A stretch of DNA of 64,000 nucleotides from Pseudomonadales bacterium. Lineage in GTDB: Bacteria; Pseudomonadota; Gammaproteobacteria; Pseudomonadales; Azotimanducaceae. The DNA is taken from contig JAHRVQ010000049.1 in the NCBI GenBank assembly GCA_019090615.1, forward strand, positions 1 through 64,000, in the 5' to 3' direction. Below, piece by piece: positions 1 through 7,821 of the stretch (position 1 is the stretch's first letter; every line of letters begins with the position of its first letter). The notes beneath the pieces were generated by a model that was not told the origin of the DNA, did not search any database, and saw only the letters and a program-made list of their open reading frames with translations. A program made the translations under genes and the position numbers.

Positions 1-174
1 GCCATGACTTTACATGATTGGAGGATAAGTTTTGTGACGGCGTGGTGTCGATCGCAAATCGCCAATAAGAATGTGAATAACTTAGCCTGGCGGGGTTTGG
101 AAGGCATTTTTACTGCTGTGGCGCAAAAGATCGAAGAAATAACTGGTGGTTTCACCATTCTTTTATCGCGGTAA
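1..174 (+). CDS. C-terminal end of an unidentified protein (cut by window edge)
   Basis: Frame 1 is open from the first base to a TAA at 172-174 and encodes 57 residues ending in GGFTILLSR. The start lies outside the window. I do not recognise the family. It ends just before the converging IS110 transposase remnant, so it could be the tail of a gene interrupted by that element or a chance open frame. Confidence 0.3.
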   Translation, partial: AMTLHDWRISFVTAWCRSQIANKNVNNLAWRGLEGIFTAVAQKIEEITGGFTILLSR

Positions 175-180
175 AAAGGT

Positions 181-381
181 TTACTTTGTCACTTTGCTCC
201 GACCCCAGGCGCTTTTGTAACCGGCTAATTTAGTCAATAATTGTGTGATTACGGCAGCGCCCTTGCTGACCTGCCAATGAAGTTCCAGCTCATAGATAAA
301 GATGCCCAACAAAGCTTTGCCAGCATCGATGCCAACATGTCTGTGTTTACTTTTTATGTTTACAGTAGTCGTTGTGTTCAT
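181..381 (-). pseudogene. IS110-family transposase, N-terminal fragment
   Basis: The 66 residues begin with a typical IS110 N-terminus: HVGIDAGK, then a strand with LHWQVS, then QLLTKLAGYK. Asp19 in GIDAGK matches the first acidic residue of the RuvC-like DEDD catalytic domain. Full IS110 transposases have roughly 300-400 residues. Here the frame ends right after the first conserved block, so the rest of the DEDD domain and the C-terminal serine-containing domain are missing. It is a dead remnant left by deletion or recombination. Family recognition is from motif and length; the exact IS name cannot be given. Confidence 0.7.
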
Positions 382-403
382 TGCTCACCCTTGCTACATT
401 CGG

Positions 404-513
404 GCTCGAAGCCGATTCGACTGTTCGAGCTAAAAGTAGAGTCAGTATGACGCCCTGGCTTGTTAACGGGCTAGACATCGTCTGCAGCTGTCGCACATCG
501 GGCTGTCATACTG
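404..513 (-). other. Two hairpins upstream of the IS110 fragment; possible bridge-RNA relic
   Basis: On the upstream side of the transposase fragment, 404-410 and 424-430 form a perfect 7-bp inverted repeat (GCTCGAA/TTCGAGC). Positions 443-451 and 505-513 form a perfect 9-bp one (CAGTATGAC/GTCATACTG), which extends inward by GCCC/GGGC past one bulged base. IS110-group elements encode a structured bridge RNA in the non-coding end beside the transposase gene. Position and folding fit such a relic, but no target- or donor-binding loops were assigned. Outside these hairpins I see no gene between 382 and 690. Confidence 0.35.
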
Positions 514-690
514 AAAACCTGTGGTAGCAGATTTGGGACTAACTATAATCGCTTTTTAATATTGACTGAAATAGTGTTGTCAAAATCATACATGTCGCTG
601 CACTCTGTCCTTTTCTGTTAGAGCCAACTTGAGGCATACTTATGGCTGGAAAAGGAGGGGGTGATCTAAGTGCTAAAAAAGGGATAGTAC

Positions 691-1260
691 ATGAGTACGG
701 AAAATGACTGGAATCAGCTAAGAAAAAACATAAAATCATGCAATCTATGCGTAGGTCTTAATTCTGAGGAGTTAGGGACAGATAATGCCCCTGGTTACGG
801 AAATATAAATTCAAAGGTTGTATTCATAGGTCAATCGCTTTGTGGAAAACCCTGCATTGAAGCACAAATACCATTTACTGGCGGTTCAGGGAAGTTGCTC
901 GACCAAGCGTTTGAAGAGGCAAATGTAAGAAAAAAAGATATTTACATCACCAATGTAGTTAAGTGCCACCCGCCAGGTAATCGTAAATCCGAAGAGCACG
1001 AAATAATCAATTGCACTCCTTTTCTAAAACAAGAGTTGGATTGGATATCACCAGCAAGCATTATTTGTTTAGGTAAAGATGCTTGGGGATATTTCAATAA
1101 AGCCATAACTTCGCCGTGTCGAAAAGAAGTTAAAATGGCAGGAAAAATAATAACAATCCATTTTGTATATCATCCTTCCTACATAAAGCGTAAACCAAAG
1201 AAAGAACAAGAAAGTTATATCAGCGCTATTGCTGAAGTAATTAGGCTGTCGAATGATTAA
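691..1260 (+). CDS. Uracil-DNA glycosylase superfamily protein, Fe-S type (family 4/5-like)
   Basis: This 189-residue protein has the architecture of family 4/5 uracil-DNA glycosylases, which remove uracil or deaminated bases from DNA in the cytoplasm. Cys17, Cys20, Cys92 and Cys108 match the four cysteines that hold the 4Fe-4S cluster. ITNVVKCHPPGNRK and the later HPSY motif (motif B, near residue 160) are characteristic. The first catalytic motif is unusual: GQSLCGKPCIEAQIPF replaces the canonical GEAPG-type sequence, so substrate or activity may differ. ATG 691 has GGGA 7-10 bases upstream, and an in-frame TAG at 685 prevents a longer start. The gene is visibly A/T-richer than its neighbours and sits beside an IS remnant and a toxin-antitoxin remnant, suggesting horizontal origin. 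Confidence 0.75.
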   Translation: MSTENDWNQLRKNIKSCNLCVGLNSEELGTDNAPGYGNINSKVVFIGQSLCGKPCIEAQIPFTGGSGKLLDQAFEEANVRKKDIYITNVVKCHPPGNRKSEEHEIINCTPFLKQELDWISPASIICLGKDAWGYFNKAITSPCRKEVKMAGKIITIHFVYHPSYIKRKPKKEQESYISAIAEVIRLSND

Positions 1261-1331
1261 TAATATGTCACCCGCCCTGTGTGTCGATCAATCTTATTGC
1301 TTTGCAGTGATGAATCTATGTCCTCTTTTAG

Positions 1332-1409
1332 GGTGAGGCGCTGAGAATTATTTCTGCACGGAAAGCCACGAAAAACGAGCAACAGTATTATCAAGGTGGT
1401 TCATCATGA
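1332..1409 (+). pseudogene. brnT: BrnT toxin remnant (last 25 codons only)
   Basis: Reading frame 1332-1409 encodes GEALRIISARKATKNEQ and a short tail, the conserved C-terminus of BrnT RNase toxins (RIISARKAT followed by charged residues). The frame is closed immediately upstream by TAG at 1329-1331, and nothing resembling the BrnT body is found in 1261-1331. Its TGA overlaps the ATG of the next gene by ATGA, the usual brnTA arrangement. The toxin gene has therefore lost all but its 3' end while the antitoxin stays intact. Confidence 0.65.
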
Positions 1410-1624
1410 AAAAAGAATATGATCTATCAAAAATGAAGTCCCGGAAAAACCCCTATGCTTCAAAACTTAAAAAGCCAGTCACTATTCGGCTGAGTGAGGA
1501 CGTCATTGAATACTCCAAGGCAATGGCAGGAGAGTCTGGCGTTCCCTACCAAAGCCTAATCAATTTATATCTCCGTGATTGTGCCAATCAACATCGCAAG
1601 GTTAATATCCAGTGGCAGGCTTAA
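1406..1624 (+). CDS. brnA: BrnA-family antitoxin (ribbon-helix-helix), orphan
   Basis: The 72 residues match BrnA/CopG-like antitoxins: N-terminal YDLSKMKSRKNP, central KPVTIRLSEDVIEYSKAMA and C-terminal GVPYQSLINLYLRDCA. BrnA normally neutralises BrnT RNase and represses the operon through its ribbon-helix-helix domain. GGTGG at 1395-1399 lies close upstream of the ATG. The partner toxin is truncated, so this antitoxin is orphaned; it may have been kept as a regulator or as an anti-addiction factor against a brnTA locus elsewhere. Family assignment is firm, present function is inferred. Confidence 0.75.
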   Translation: MKKEYDLSKMKSRKNPYASKLKKPVTIRLSEDVIEYSKAMAGESGVPYQSLINLYLRDCANQHRKVNIQWQA

Positions 1625-1908
1625 TCGGTTAAGCGCCGGTGTCTCCGACTCAGCCCCCCTGAATGTCCGTTAATGCCAGGCTTCACACTGCGCCAAATTA
1701 GTACTTGATAATCAACCGCGCCTTTTCATTAGATCCAATTTGGCAATGCCCAGGGTTGCTAGCAGGCCTGTAGCAATTCATGTATGGTGGGATTTAAGGA
1801 CTGGCGATACAAGATTATTAAAACAAGATCATTGATGCAAAATAATCAATTTAATATTGCAGGTTTATATGTTACTGATTTGAAATAAATAACCTCAAGG
1901 AATGCGAA

Positions 1909-3027
1909 GTGAATAAACTTTCTCCTGAAGAACGGGTAACGTTGCGTGATTCTGTACACAAGCTACTGACCGATGAATGTAGCGAGAACGCGGTGCGCAC
2001 CACCATGGAAACCAGCAGCGGCTTTGATCCGGTTTTGTGGCGTAAGCTGGCCGAGATGGGTATTGTCGGTTTGATTATTGATCAGCCGCAGGGCGGTGCT
2101 GGCGTTGGTCCGGTCGAGCTCGAAATGGTTATGGAGGAAGTGGGTGCGGCGCTGTTGTGTTCGCCACTATTAGCCAGCGGTGTATTGGCGGCTGAGTTAC
2201 TGAAAGCCTTGCAGGTTGAGGATGTTGCCAATCGGTTGTTGCCAACCATTGCATCTGGTGAGTGCATTGCGACCGCTGTGCTTACCGGTCAGTCGGGCTG
2301 CTGGACACAAAGTGGTGTGACTGTGACAGCCGAAGGCGATGCCAGTAGCAATGAATGGTATTTAACCGGCAGTGCCAGTTATGTGTTACATGGGCAAAAT
2401 GCTAATCTACTATTAGTTGCAGCCAATACCCCTGACGGTGCGGGTATGTTTGTGGTCGATGCCGGGGCAGATGGCATAGATGTGGCCAGCCTGCCAACTT
2501 TTGACCATACCTTGCGTTTGGCCAGTATCTCGTTCGATAACGTTGCTGCTGAGCGGATCAACACTCAGCGCCCAGTGTGGGATGCGGTCCGACAGGCGTT
2601 AGATGTGACGCTGGTGGCGTTGGCGGGTGAGCAGGCGGGTGCGGCAGAGCATTGTCTGACCGCGACGGTCGACTACGCCAAAACCCGTATCCAGTTCGGT
2701 CGGGCTATTGGTAGCTTTCAGGCGATTAAACATATGGCGGCAGATTTATTACTAGAAACCGAATCGGCCCTGTCGGCTGCACGTAACGCGGCTGTGTGCC
2801 TGGCGGATGATGCCAGCAATGCGACAGAGGCGATTAGTTTGGCAGCCTTTGCCTGTGCCGACACCTTTGTTACCACTGCCGCCACCAATGTGCAGATGTA
2901 CGGTGGTATTGCCTTTACCTGGGAGCATCCAGCACATTTGTATTTGCGCCGCGCGCGCGCCAATGCGCAACTATTCGGCTCGTCGGATTTCTATCGCGAA
3001 CGTTTTATGCAGCAACTGGGCGCCTGA
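1909..3027 (+). CDS. Acyl-CoA dehydrogenase, short subunit type
   Basis: A 372-residue acyl-CoA dehydrogenase relative, starting at GTG with AAGG at 1897-1900. The C-terminal half is typical: EQAGAAEHCL, then YAKTRIQFGRAIGSFQAIKH, then MYGGIAFTWEH followed by HLYLRRARA. The Glu in TWEH sits where several FadE-type enzymes place the catalytic base. The N-terminal half lacks the SEP.AGSD block seen in the next gene. Side-by-side dehydrogenases of unequal conservation often form alpha2beta2 enzymes, as in the ChsE/FadE28-FadE29 pairs of steroid side-chain degradation. That pairing is inferred here from adjacency. The protein would oxidise the alpha-beta bond of an acyl-CoA using FAD. Confidence 0.88.
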   Translation: MNKLSPEERVTLRDSVHKLLTDECSENAVRTTMETSSGFDPVLWRKLAEMGIVGLIIDQPQGGAGVGPVELEMVMEEVGAALLCSPLLASGVLAAELLKALQVEDVANRLLPTIASGECIATAVLTGQSGCWTQSGVTVTAEGDASSNEWYLTGSASYVLHGQNANLLLVAANTPDGAGMFVVDAGADGIDVASLPTFDHTLRLASISFDNVAAERINTQRPVWDAVRQALDVTLVALAGEQAGAAEHCLTATVDYAKTRIQFGRAIGSFQAIKHMAADLLLETESALSAARNAAVCLADDASNATEAISLAAFACADTFVTTAATNVQMYGGIAFTWEHPAHLYLRRARANAQLFGSSDFYRERFMQQLGA

Positions 3028-3114
3028 TGGGGCCCTCATGCCCTGATCACTACTGTCTGTGCATAAAACTGGTTTTTAAAATTATCCTTACTAAAAGGCG
3101 GAGTCAAAAAGATT

Positions 3115-4338
3115 ATGCTCACGGAAACTAATATTGCAGATAAAAATCTGCGCGATGAAGTTAGATCCTGGTTAAGTGAAAACTGGACTCAGCCGAAGGC
3201 CGCAGCGTTGACACAGCATCAACCGATGTGGGGCGCGTCAGATGAGCTTAAGTCATGGCTGGCGGAGGTGGTAGCAGCGCGTTGGGCGGTGCCGCGCTGG
3301 CCGAGCGAATGGTTTGGTCGTGATCTGAGCAATGCCCAGGCAAAAATTATTGAAGCTGAATTTGCTGCGGTAAAGGCGCCGGGTACTGGTCAGGATCGAA
3401 CTAACCTGTGGGCTAATACCTTGTTGGCGGGCGGCACTGAAGTACTAAAATCCAAATTGATCGGGCCGCTGCTGAAAAGCGAAATTAACATGTGTTTGCT
3501 GTATAGCGAACCTAATGCTGGCTCTGACCTTGCTGGCATCCGCACCCGAGCAGATCGGCAAGGTGATCATTATGTGGTTAATGGTCAAAAAGTATGGACC
3601 TCCGGTGCAATGACTGCCGACTATGGCATGCTGATTGCGCGTACTGATTGGGATGTGCCGAAACACCTGGGGATTAGTTACTTTTACTGCCCGATGAAAC
3701 AGGAGGGCATCGATGTACGCCCGCTGCGACAAATTACCAATGAAAGCCATTTTAATGAGGTTTTTATTACCGATGCGCATATCCCTGTGGACAATATGTT
3801 AGGTAATTTCAACCAGGGCTGGAAAATGTTACAAACAGCACTTGCGTACGAACGGCTGATTATGGGCGAAGGCGCACGTGGGCCGCGGGGTGGTAATAAG
3901 AAGGCCAAAGACGAAGAAATACTGATTGCTTTAGCACGCGAAGCCGGGGTGTTGGATGAGCCCAAATTGCGCCAGCAGATCGCTCAGGCGATAGCCTATA
4001 AAAAGCTTAATGCGCTAAATAGTGCGCGCGGTAAAGCCGATATCGCGCAGGGTGAATCTTCGTCTTTAATGAGTTTGGGCAAGTTGGCGATGTCGCGCAT
4101 ACTGCATGAAGAAGCGCGGTTGCGCACAGAAATTCTTGGCCCGGCCAGTATGTTAGAAGGCAGTGATTATCCGCGTGCTGAAGATGCAAACTTTCTGACT
4201 TTTAATGCCTATCTGACATCGATTGGTGGCGGCACGGATCAGATTCAGCGCAATATTATTGGTGAGCGCGTATTGGGGTTGCCGAAGGAACCAGAGGTTG
4301 ATAAAAAAATTCCATTCCGAGATGTGCGAGCAAGCTAA
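3115..4338 (+). CDS. Acyl-CoA dehydrogenase, long subunit type
   Basis: A 407-residue FAD-dependent acyl-CoA dehydrogenase. Recognisable blocks are LLYSEPNAGSDLAGIRTRA (flavin and substrate contact), VNGQKVWTSGA, and the C-terminal GGGTDQIQRNIIGERVLGLP that contacts FAD across the dimer. The gene follows the previous dehydrogenase after 87 bp with GGCGGAG upstream of ATG 3115, so both are probably one transcription unit and may form a heteromeric enzyme. The substrate is not evident; neighbouring CoA-transferases and an SDR suggest side-chain or branched acyl-CoA catabolism. Confidence 0.92.
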   Translation: MLTETNIADKNLRDEVRSWLSENWTQPKAAALTQHQPMWGASDELKSWLAEVVAARWAVPRWPSEWFGRDLSNAQAKIIEAEFAAVKAPGTGQDRTNLWANTLLAGGTEVLKSKLIGPLLKSEINMCLLYSEPNAGSDLAGIRTRADRQGDHYVVNGQKVWTSGAMTADYGMLIARTDWDVPKHLGISYFYCPMKQEGIDVRPLRQITNESHFNEVFITDAHIPVDNMLGNFNQGWKMLQTALAYERLIMGEGARGPRGGNKKAKDEEILIALAREAGVLDEPKLRQQIAQAIAYKKLNALNSARGKADIAQGESSSLMSLGKLAMSRILHEEARLRTEILGPASMLEGSDYPRAEDANFLTFNAYLTSIGGGTDQIQRNIIGERVLGLPKEPEVDKKIPFRDVRAS

Positions 4339-4349
4339 CAGGGCCTGTT

Positions 4350-4367
4350 CGCAGGGGTTTTTCTGCG
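4350..4367. terminator. Weak hairpin between converging acd and CoA-transferase genes
   Basis: CGCAG (4350-4354) and CTGCG (4363-4367) enclose a loop that contains a T-tract. The hairpin lies between genes converging at 4338 and 4394. The stem is only 5 bp, so a terminator role is tentative. Confidence 0.25.
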
Positions 4368-4393
4368 CAGTATTTGACGTTTGAATAACCGCT

Positions 4394-5614
4394 TTATGAA
4401 TTTTTGTCCATCAACACGCTGGCTTCAATCAGTGCATCGATATCAATGTCGCTGTGGCCCAGTACATCGCGTAGTATTTCTCGGTTATGTTGGCCCAGGG
4501 TGGGTGCAACATAGTCTGGGTTGTCTGGGTAATCTGATGTTTTAATGGGCATACCAGGGATTTGAAATTTGCCGACCAGTCGGTCGTTAATGGTTCTTAC
4601 CGTGCCACGACCGACAAGGTGTGGATGGGTCAGGGTTTCTTCAACACTGAGAACCGGCGCGCAGGGCACATTATGCGCTTCTAGTTGTTTGATAATGGCG
4701 GCCACGTTGGGGAAGGTTTTGAACCAGTCCTGGATTAGATTAATCACTTCATCCAGCCGGTTAAGTCTTGCGGCATCGGTGGCGAAATTTTCATCGTTAA
4801 TCAGCTCAGGCCTCGACATGGCGGCACACAAGTCAGGCCAATGATGTAAAAAAGCCATAAGCATGATATCCCCATCCTCGGCCTGGTACAGGCCTGCTGG
4901 GCAGAGGTAGGAGCCATGGCGGCCATTGCGGGTTGGGTTGATTTCGCCATGGCTGCCGCTATATTGATGCACATTAACCTCATGACAATGGTAATAACAA
5001 TCCAATAATGCGATATCAAGGTGCTGACCTTTACCGGTCCTGGCTTTATGTAATAATGCGGCGGCAATGGCAAAAGCACCATGCACACCGGTGCTCACGT
5101 CGCCCAGTGCGGCGAGTGGAATATAAGGCGATTCGCCAGCTTCACCAATCATGGAGGTGATGCCGGAATAAGCCTGGGCGATATGGTCATAACCGGGTTT
5201 GTTGGCTAATGGCCCTTTTTGCCCCAGCGCTGAAATCGAGCATAAAATAACATCATCTTTTATCAGCCGTAGCGCTTCGTAGTCGAGCCCCATGGTGGCC
5301 ATTACACCCGGTTTGAAATTTTCTACAACAGCATCGCAATGGGGTACTAATGCTTTGACTAGCGCAATGCCAGCCGGATCGCGAAGGTTGATACAGAGGC
5401 TTTTTTTATTCAGATTTTGCTGGACATAATTAAGGCTGCGGTCAGCTTCAAATATTGAAATTCCCCGGGCTAAATCGCCAGCAGGTGCAGATTCGATTTT
5501 TATAACATGGGCGCCGAGTTCGGCAAACATTCGGCTACAGGTGGGCCCAGCGATGGCGCGGCTGAGATCGAGAATACGAATACCGGTTAATAAATGCTCA
5601 TTCGATGTTGTCAT
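4394..5614 (-). CDS. Family III CoA-transferase (CaiB/BaiF)
   Basis: This 406-residue protein matches family III CoA-transferases, which move CoA between carboxylic acids. Landmarks are GIRILDLSRAIAGPTCSRM at the N-terminus, HVIKIE, then VVENFKPGVMATMGLDYE, and PGYDHIAQAYSG, where the Asp aligns with the acyl-carrying Asp of formyl-CoA transferase. Length is normal for the family. It converges on the acyl-CoA dehydrogenases and probably activates or recycles an acid of the same pathway. The donor and acceptor acids cannot be inferred. It is distinct in sequence from the second CoA-transferase at 7822. Confidence 0.9.
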   Translation of the reverse strand: MTTSNEHLLTGIRILDLSRAIAGPTCSRMFAELGAHVIKIESAPAGDLARGISIFEADRSLNYVQQNLNKKSLCINLRDPAGIALVKALVPHCDAVVENFKPGVMATMGLDYEALRLIKDDVILCSISALGQKGPLANKPGYDHIAQAYSGITSMIGEAGESPYIPLAALGDVSTGVHGAFAIAAALLHKARTGKGQHLDIALLDCYYHCHEVNVHQYSGSHGEINPTRNGRHGSYLCPAGLYQAEDGDIMLMAFLHHWPDLCAAMSRPELINDENFATDAARLNRLDEVINLIQDWFKTFPNVAAIIKQLEAHNVPCAPVLSVEETLTHPHLVGRGTVRTINDRLVGKFQIPGMPIKTSDYPDNPDYVAPTLGQHNREILRDVLGHSDIDIDALIEASVLMDKNS

Positions 5615-5743
5615 GATGTCCTGGCGCTCCCCTAAAAGATGACCTGTCTACCGCGTGATCGAAATTGTCTAATATTTGTCCTGCTGGGTGGTTAGTGTAC
5701 AGAGTCGCCAGGCAGAGTAAAGTGCAATGCTTAAACTTTAGCG

Positions 5744-5784
5744 GCCAGGTGCTTAAGCGCCTTATGAGCGCAATTCAACCTGGC
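5744..5784. other. Hairpin in the 479-bp gap between CoA-transferase and serpin-like genes
   Basis: GCCAGGT (5744-5750) pairs with ACCTGGC (5778-5784), with a smaller GCGC/GCGC pairing inside. A short T-rich run follows further downstream. It could be a 5' leader structure or a small transcription signal. The rest of 5615-6093 shows no convincing gene; a 65-codon open frame at 5828 lacks a ribosome site and any recognisable feature. Confidence 0.3.
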
Positions 5785-6093
5785 GATACAACTTTAAAGG
5801 CCTTTTTGGTTTAAAAATTAACCGCTGTTGGGCTGCCAGTACCGGTTCGAATCTAACGAAATGGCTGAAAAACAACCAATAGGGTTAAGTTTGGGTCAGG
5901 GCGATAAGCATAGGCTAATTCGGTTGATCAATGTTGCAAATAGCTGTAGGCGCTGGCACTCATTCTTGATAGATTTATGCAACGAGATCGTTTTTTTATC
6001 TTTATGGCGTGACTACTTTCTTTGATTAGATAGTGATTTCGATTCCCCCTTTTTTTGGAAGGGGTGTTTGACGTTATAGTTTTGAGGCAGTTT

Positions 6094-7620
6094 ATGTTTA
6101 ATATCAGAAGTTCTGTTTGTCAATTGGTCTGGCTGGGGATTTATTGCCTGTTGTCGAGTTGTTCGGATAATGGTCGCAGTGACCGAGTTTCGGCGAATGA
6201 CCAGAGTGGAAGTTTGTCTGCCGCGCAGAATCAAGTTGCGACAGGAGAGCCACAAGCAGATGCATCTCAGGCAGATGAATCACCAGCGGATGAAACCGAG
6301 GCTGATGCACCGTCGGTAGATGATGCGTCTCAGGTCAATGAATCACAAACCGCTGAATCACAAGCTGAACCGTCAGCGCAGGCCGCATTTGTTTTCCCGG
6401 AACCATTGAGTGAAGAATCTCTGGCTTCGGTGGTTGATACGTACCATCAGCTGGTTTTTAGTGTGGCAAGCAAGGTCCTGGATGAAGAGGATTTTGGCAG
6501 AAGAGATTTAGGCAATAATTTATTTACGGCGTATTTTTTATTACAACAATTCGCTCAACTTGCTTTAACGGCAGAAGCGGAAACTGCGGTTGAGTTACAG
6601 CAGGCCTTCCCCGCTGTCGATGATCTTTCTGCCATTCCTGTCGCTGTTGAAATGTTAAACAGATCGATTTTTGTGTCGAATTTAACCCAGGTCGAGCATC
6701 AGAGCAAAATTTGGTTGCAGCAGGGTTATCCGTTTACTGAGCAATATCTATCGTCCTTAAGCCATTATTTTGGTGCGGATATCGAAATTGTCGATTTCTT
6801 CAGCGAACTATCGGCAACATTACTTGATATAGATAATCAGCTTCAGCTGTGGCGACCAGATTATAGCCTGCCATTTTTTCCCGCTAAGGTACGTTTGATT
6901 GGCAGGGAAGAGTTAGCCTTTAACATAAATCATGATGTGCTCGGCCAAAGTGCCGTGCAGGTAAGGGGTTTTTATAAGAATGCTGCTGATGAATTTTTTG
7001 AAACCGATTTGATTGAGTTGACGGGCACCTTTAATAGCTTGCGTACCGAGGACTTTCAGGTGGTTAATTTAGTACCCGCAACTGAATTTTGGGAGCTGCT
7101 AATCATCACTCGTACGGATGGATCAAATCAGAATTTGCTAGCCAATCTGGAAAGTTATTTACAACAGTATGACGCCAATGCTAGCGAAGCCTTGCAGACA
7201 GTTTATTTGCCTGACAGGGCCTTTAGCGCCAACACGGGTTTTGATGAGGTGTTTGAGGTGTTGGGGATCGAACGTGCCTTTTTTGATGATATTGCAGATT
7301 TATCATCGGCTACTGCGGCCGATATGCTCTACTACCAGGTGGCCAACAGTCGTGAAAATTTACAGTTTGGTGTCGAAGGTATTAGTTTTGCAGCCCTGGG
7401 TGGGGGTAGTTTTATAGAACATACCCGTGTTGTTTTTAACGACGATATGAATTTCGGGAGTTTTTCTATTACTCATGTGGGGCCGAGCAAATTTTGTATT
7501 AAAGAGCAGGTTGAAACTGATATTCAACCCTTTGTCGCGCTGGTCAGGTTAAACGGGCTTATTGTAAGTGTTGCTACTCTGCATAATTTTGGTGGTAGTC
7601 TTGTATGTAGAATCATTTGA
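6094..7620 (+). CDS. Divergent serpin-like lipoprotein
   Basis: 508 residues from ATG 6094, preceded by GAGG; an upstream in-frame ATG at 6055 would spoil the signal peptide. The N-terminus is a lipoprotein signal with LLSSC (Cys23), followed by a long acidic Ser/Ala/Asp/Glu linker. The rest follows the serpin fold in order: NLFTAYFLLQQFAQLAL (helix with the FSPLSI-type block), LNRSIFVSN, a YLSSLSHYFGADIEIVDF block, then GFDEVFEVLGIERAFFDDIADLSS, GISFAALGGGSF where the hinge and reactive loop begin, and the DIQPFVALVRLNGLIVSVATLHN C-terminal strand pair. Serpins trap proteases through the reactive loop; here the hinge is poorly conserved, so inhibition is uncertain. It stands alone between metabolic genes. 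Assignment is by motif order only. Confidence 0.6.
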   Translation: MFNIRSSVCQLVWLGIYCLLSSCSDNGRSDRVSANDQSGSLSAAQNQVATGEPQADASQADESPADETEADAPSVDDASQVNESQTAESQAEPSAQAAFVFPEPLSEESLASVVDTYHQLVFSVASKVLDEEDFGRRDLGNNLFTAYFLLQQFAQLALTAEAETAVELQQAFPAVDDLSAIPVAVEMLNRSIFVSNLTQVEHQSKIWLQQGYPFTEQYLSSLSHYFGADIEIVDFFSELSATLLDIDNQLQLWRPDYSLPFFPAKVRLIGREELAFNINHDVLGQSAVQVRGFYKNAADEFFETDLIELTGTFNSLRTEDFQVVNLVPATEFWELLIITRTDGSNQNLLANLESYLQQYDANASEALQTVYLPDRAFSANTGFDEVFEVLGIERAFFDDIADLSSATAADMLYYQVANSRENLQFGVEGISFAALGGGSFIEHTRVVFNDDMNFGSFSITHVGPSKFCIKEQVETDIQPFVALVRLNGLIVSVATLHNFGGSLVCRII

Positions 7621-7821
7621 CTTACCCTGGTGCCTGCGGCTGATACTGTTAGAGGAAACAGGTTTTAGTAAGACCTTCCCTTATGTAATCGATGCATGCT
7701 GCGATATTAGTATTTACAATGTTTGTGAATATAGGAGAGACTATTTTCATCGTTTAGTGAGCTGCATCGGAACTATTAATAGTTAGGGCTTAATACCGTT
7801 ATCAAATCTCAGGAGTGAATC

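Noticed and set aside
642-707. 21-codon frame (MAGKGGGDLSAKKG...) overlapping the start of the glycosylase gene
   Set aside because: The strong GGAGGGGGTGA lies inside it rather than before it, and no conservation can be judged; probably chance.
5840-5860. GGTTCGAATC resembling a tRNA T-loop
   Set aside because: Flanking bases do not form the T stem and no acceptor or anticodon stem was found.
5828-6025. 65-codon open frame in the gap before the serpin-like gene
   Set aside because: No ribosome site, no recognisable motif, and composition like non-coding DNA.
7568-7786. 72-codon frame overlapping the end of the serpin-like gene
   Set aside because: It begins inside that gene in another frame and has no homology signal.
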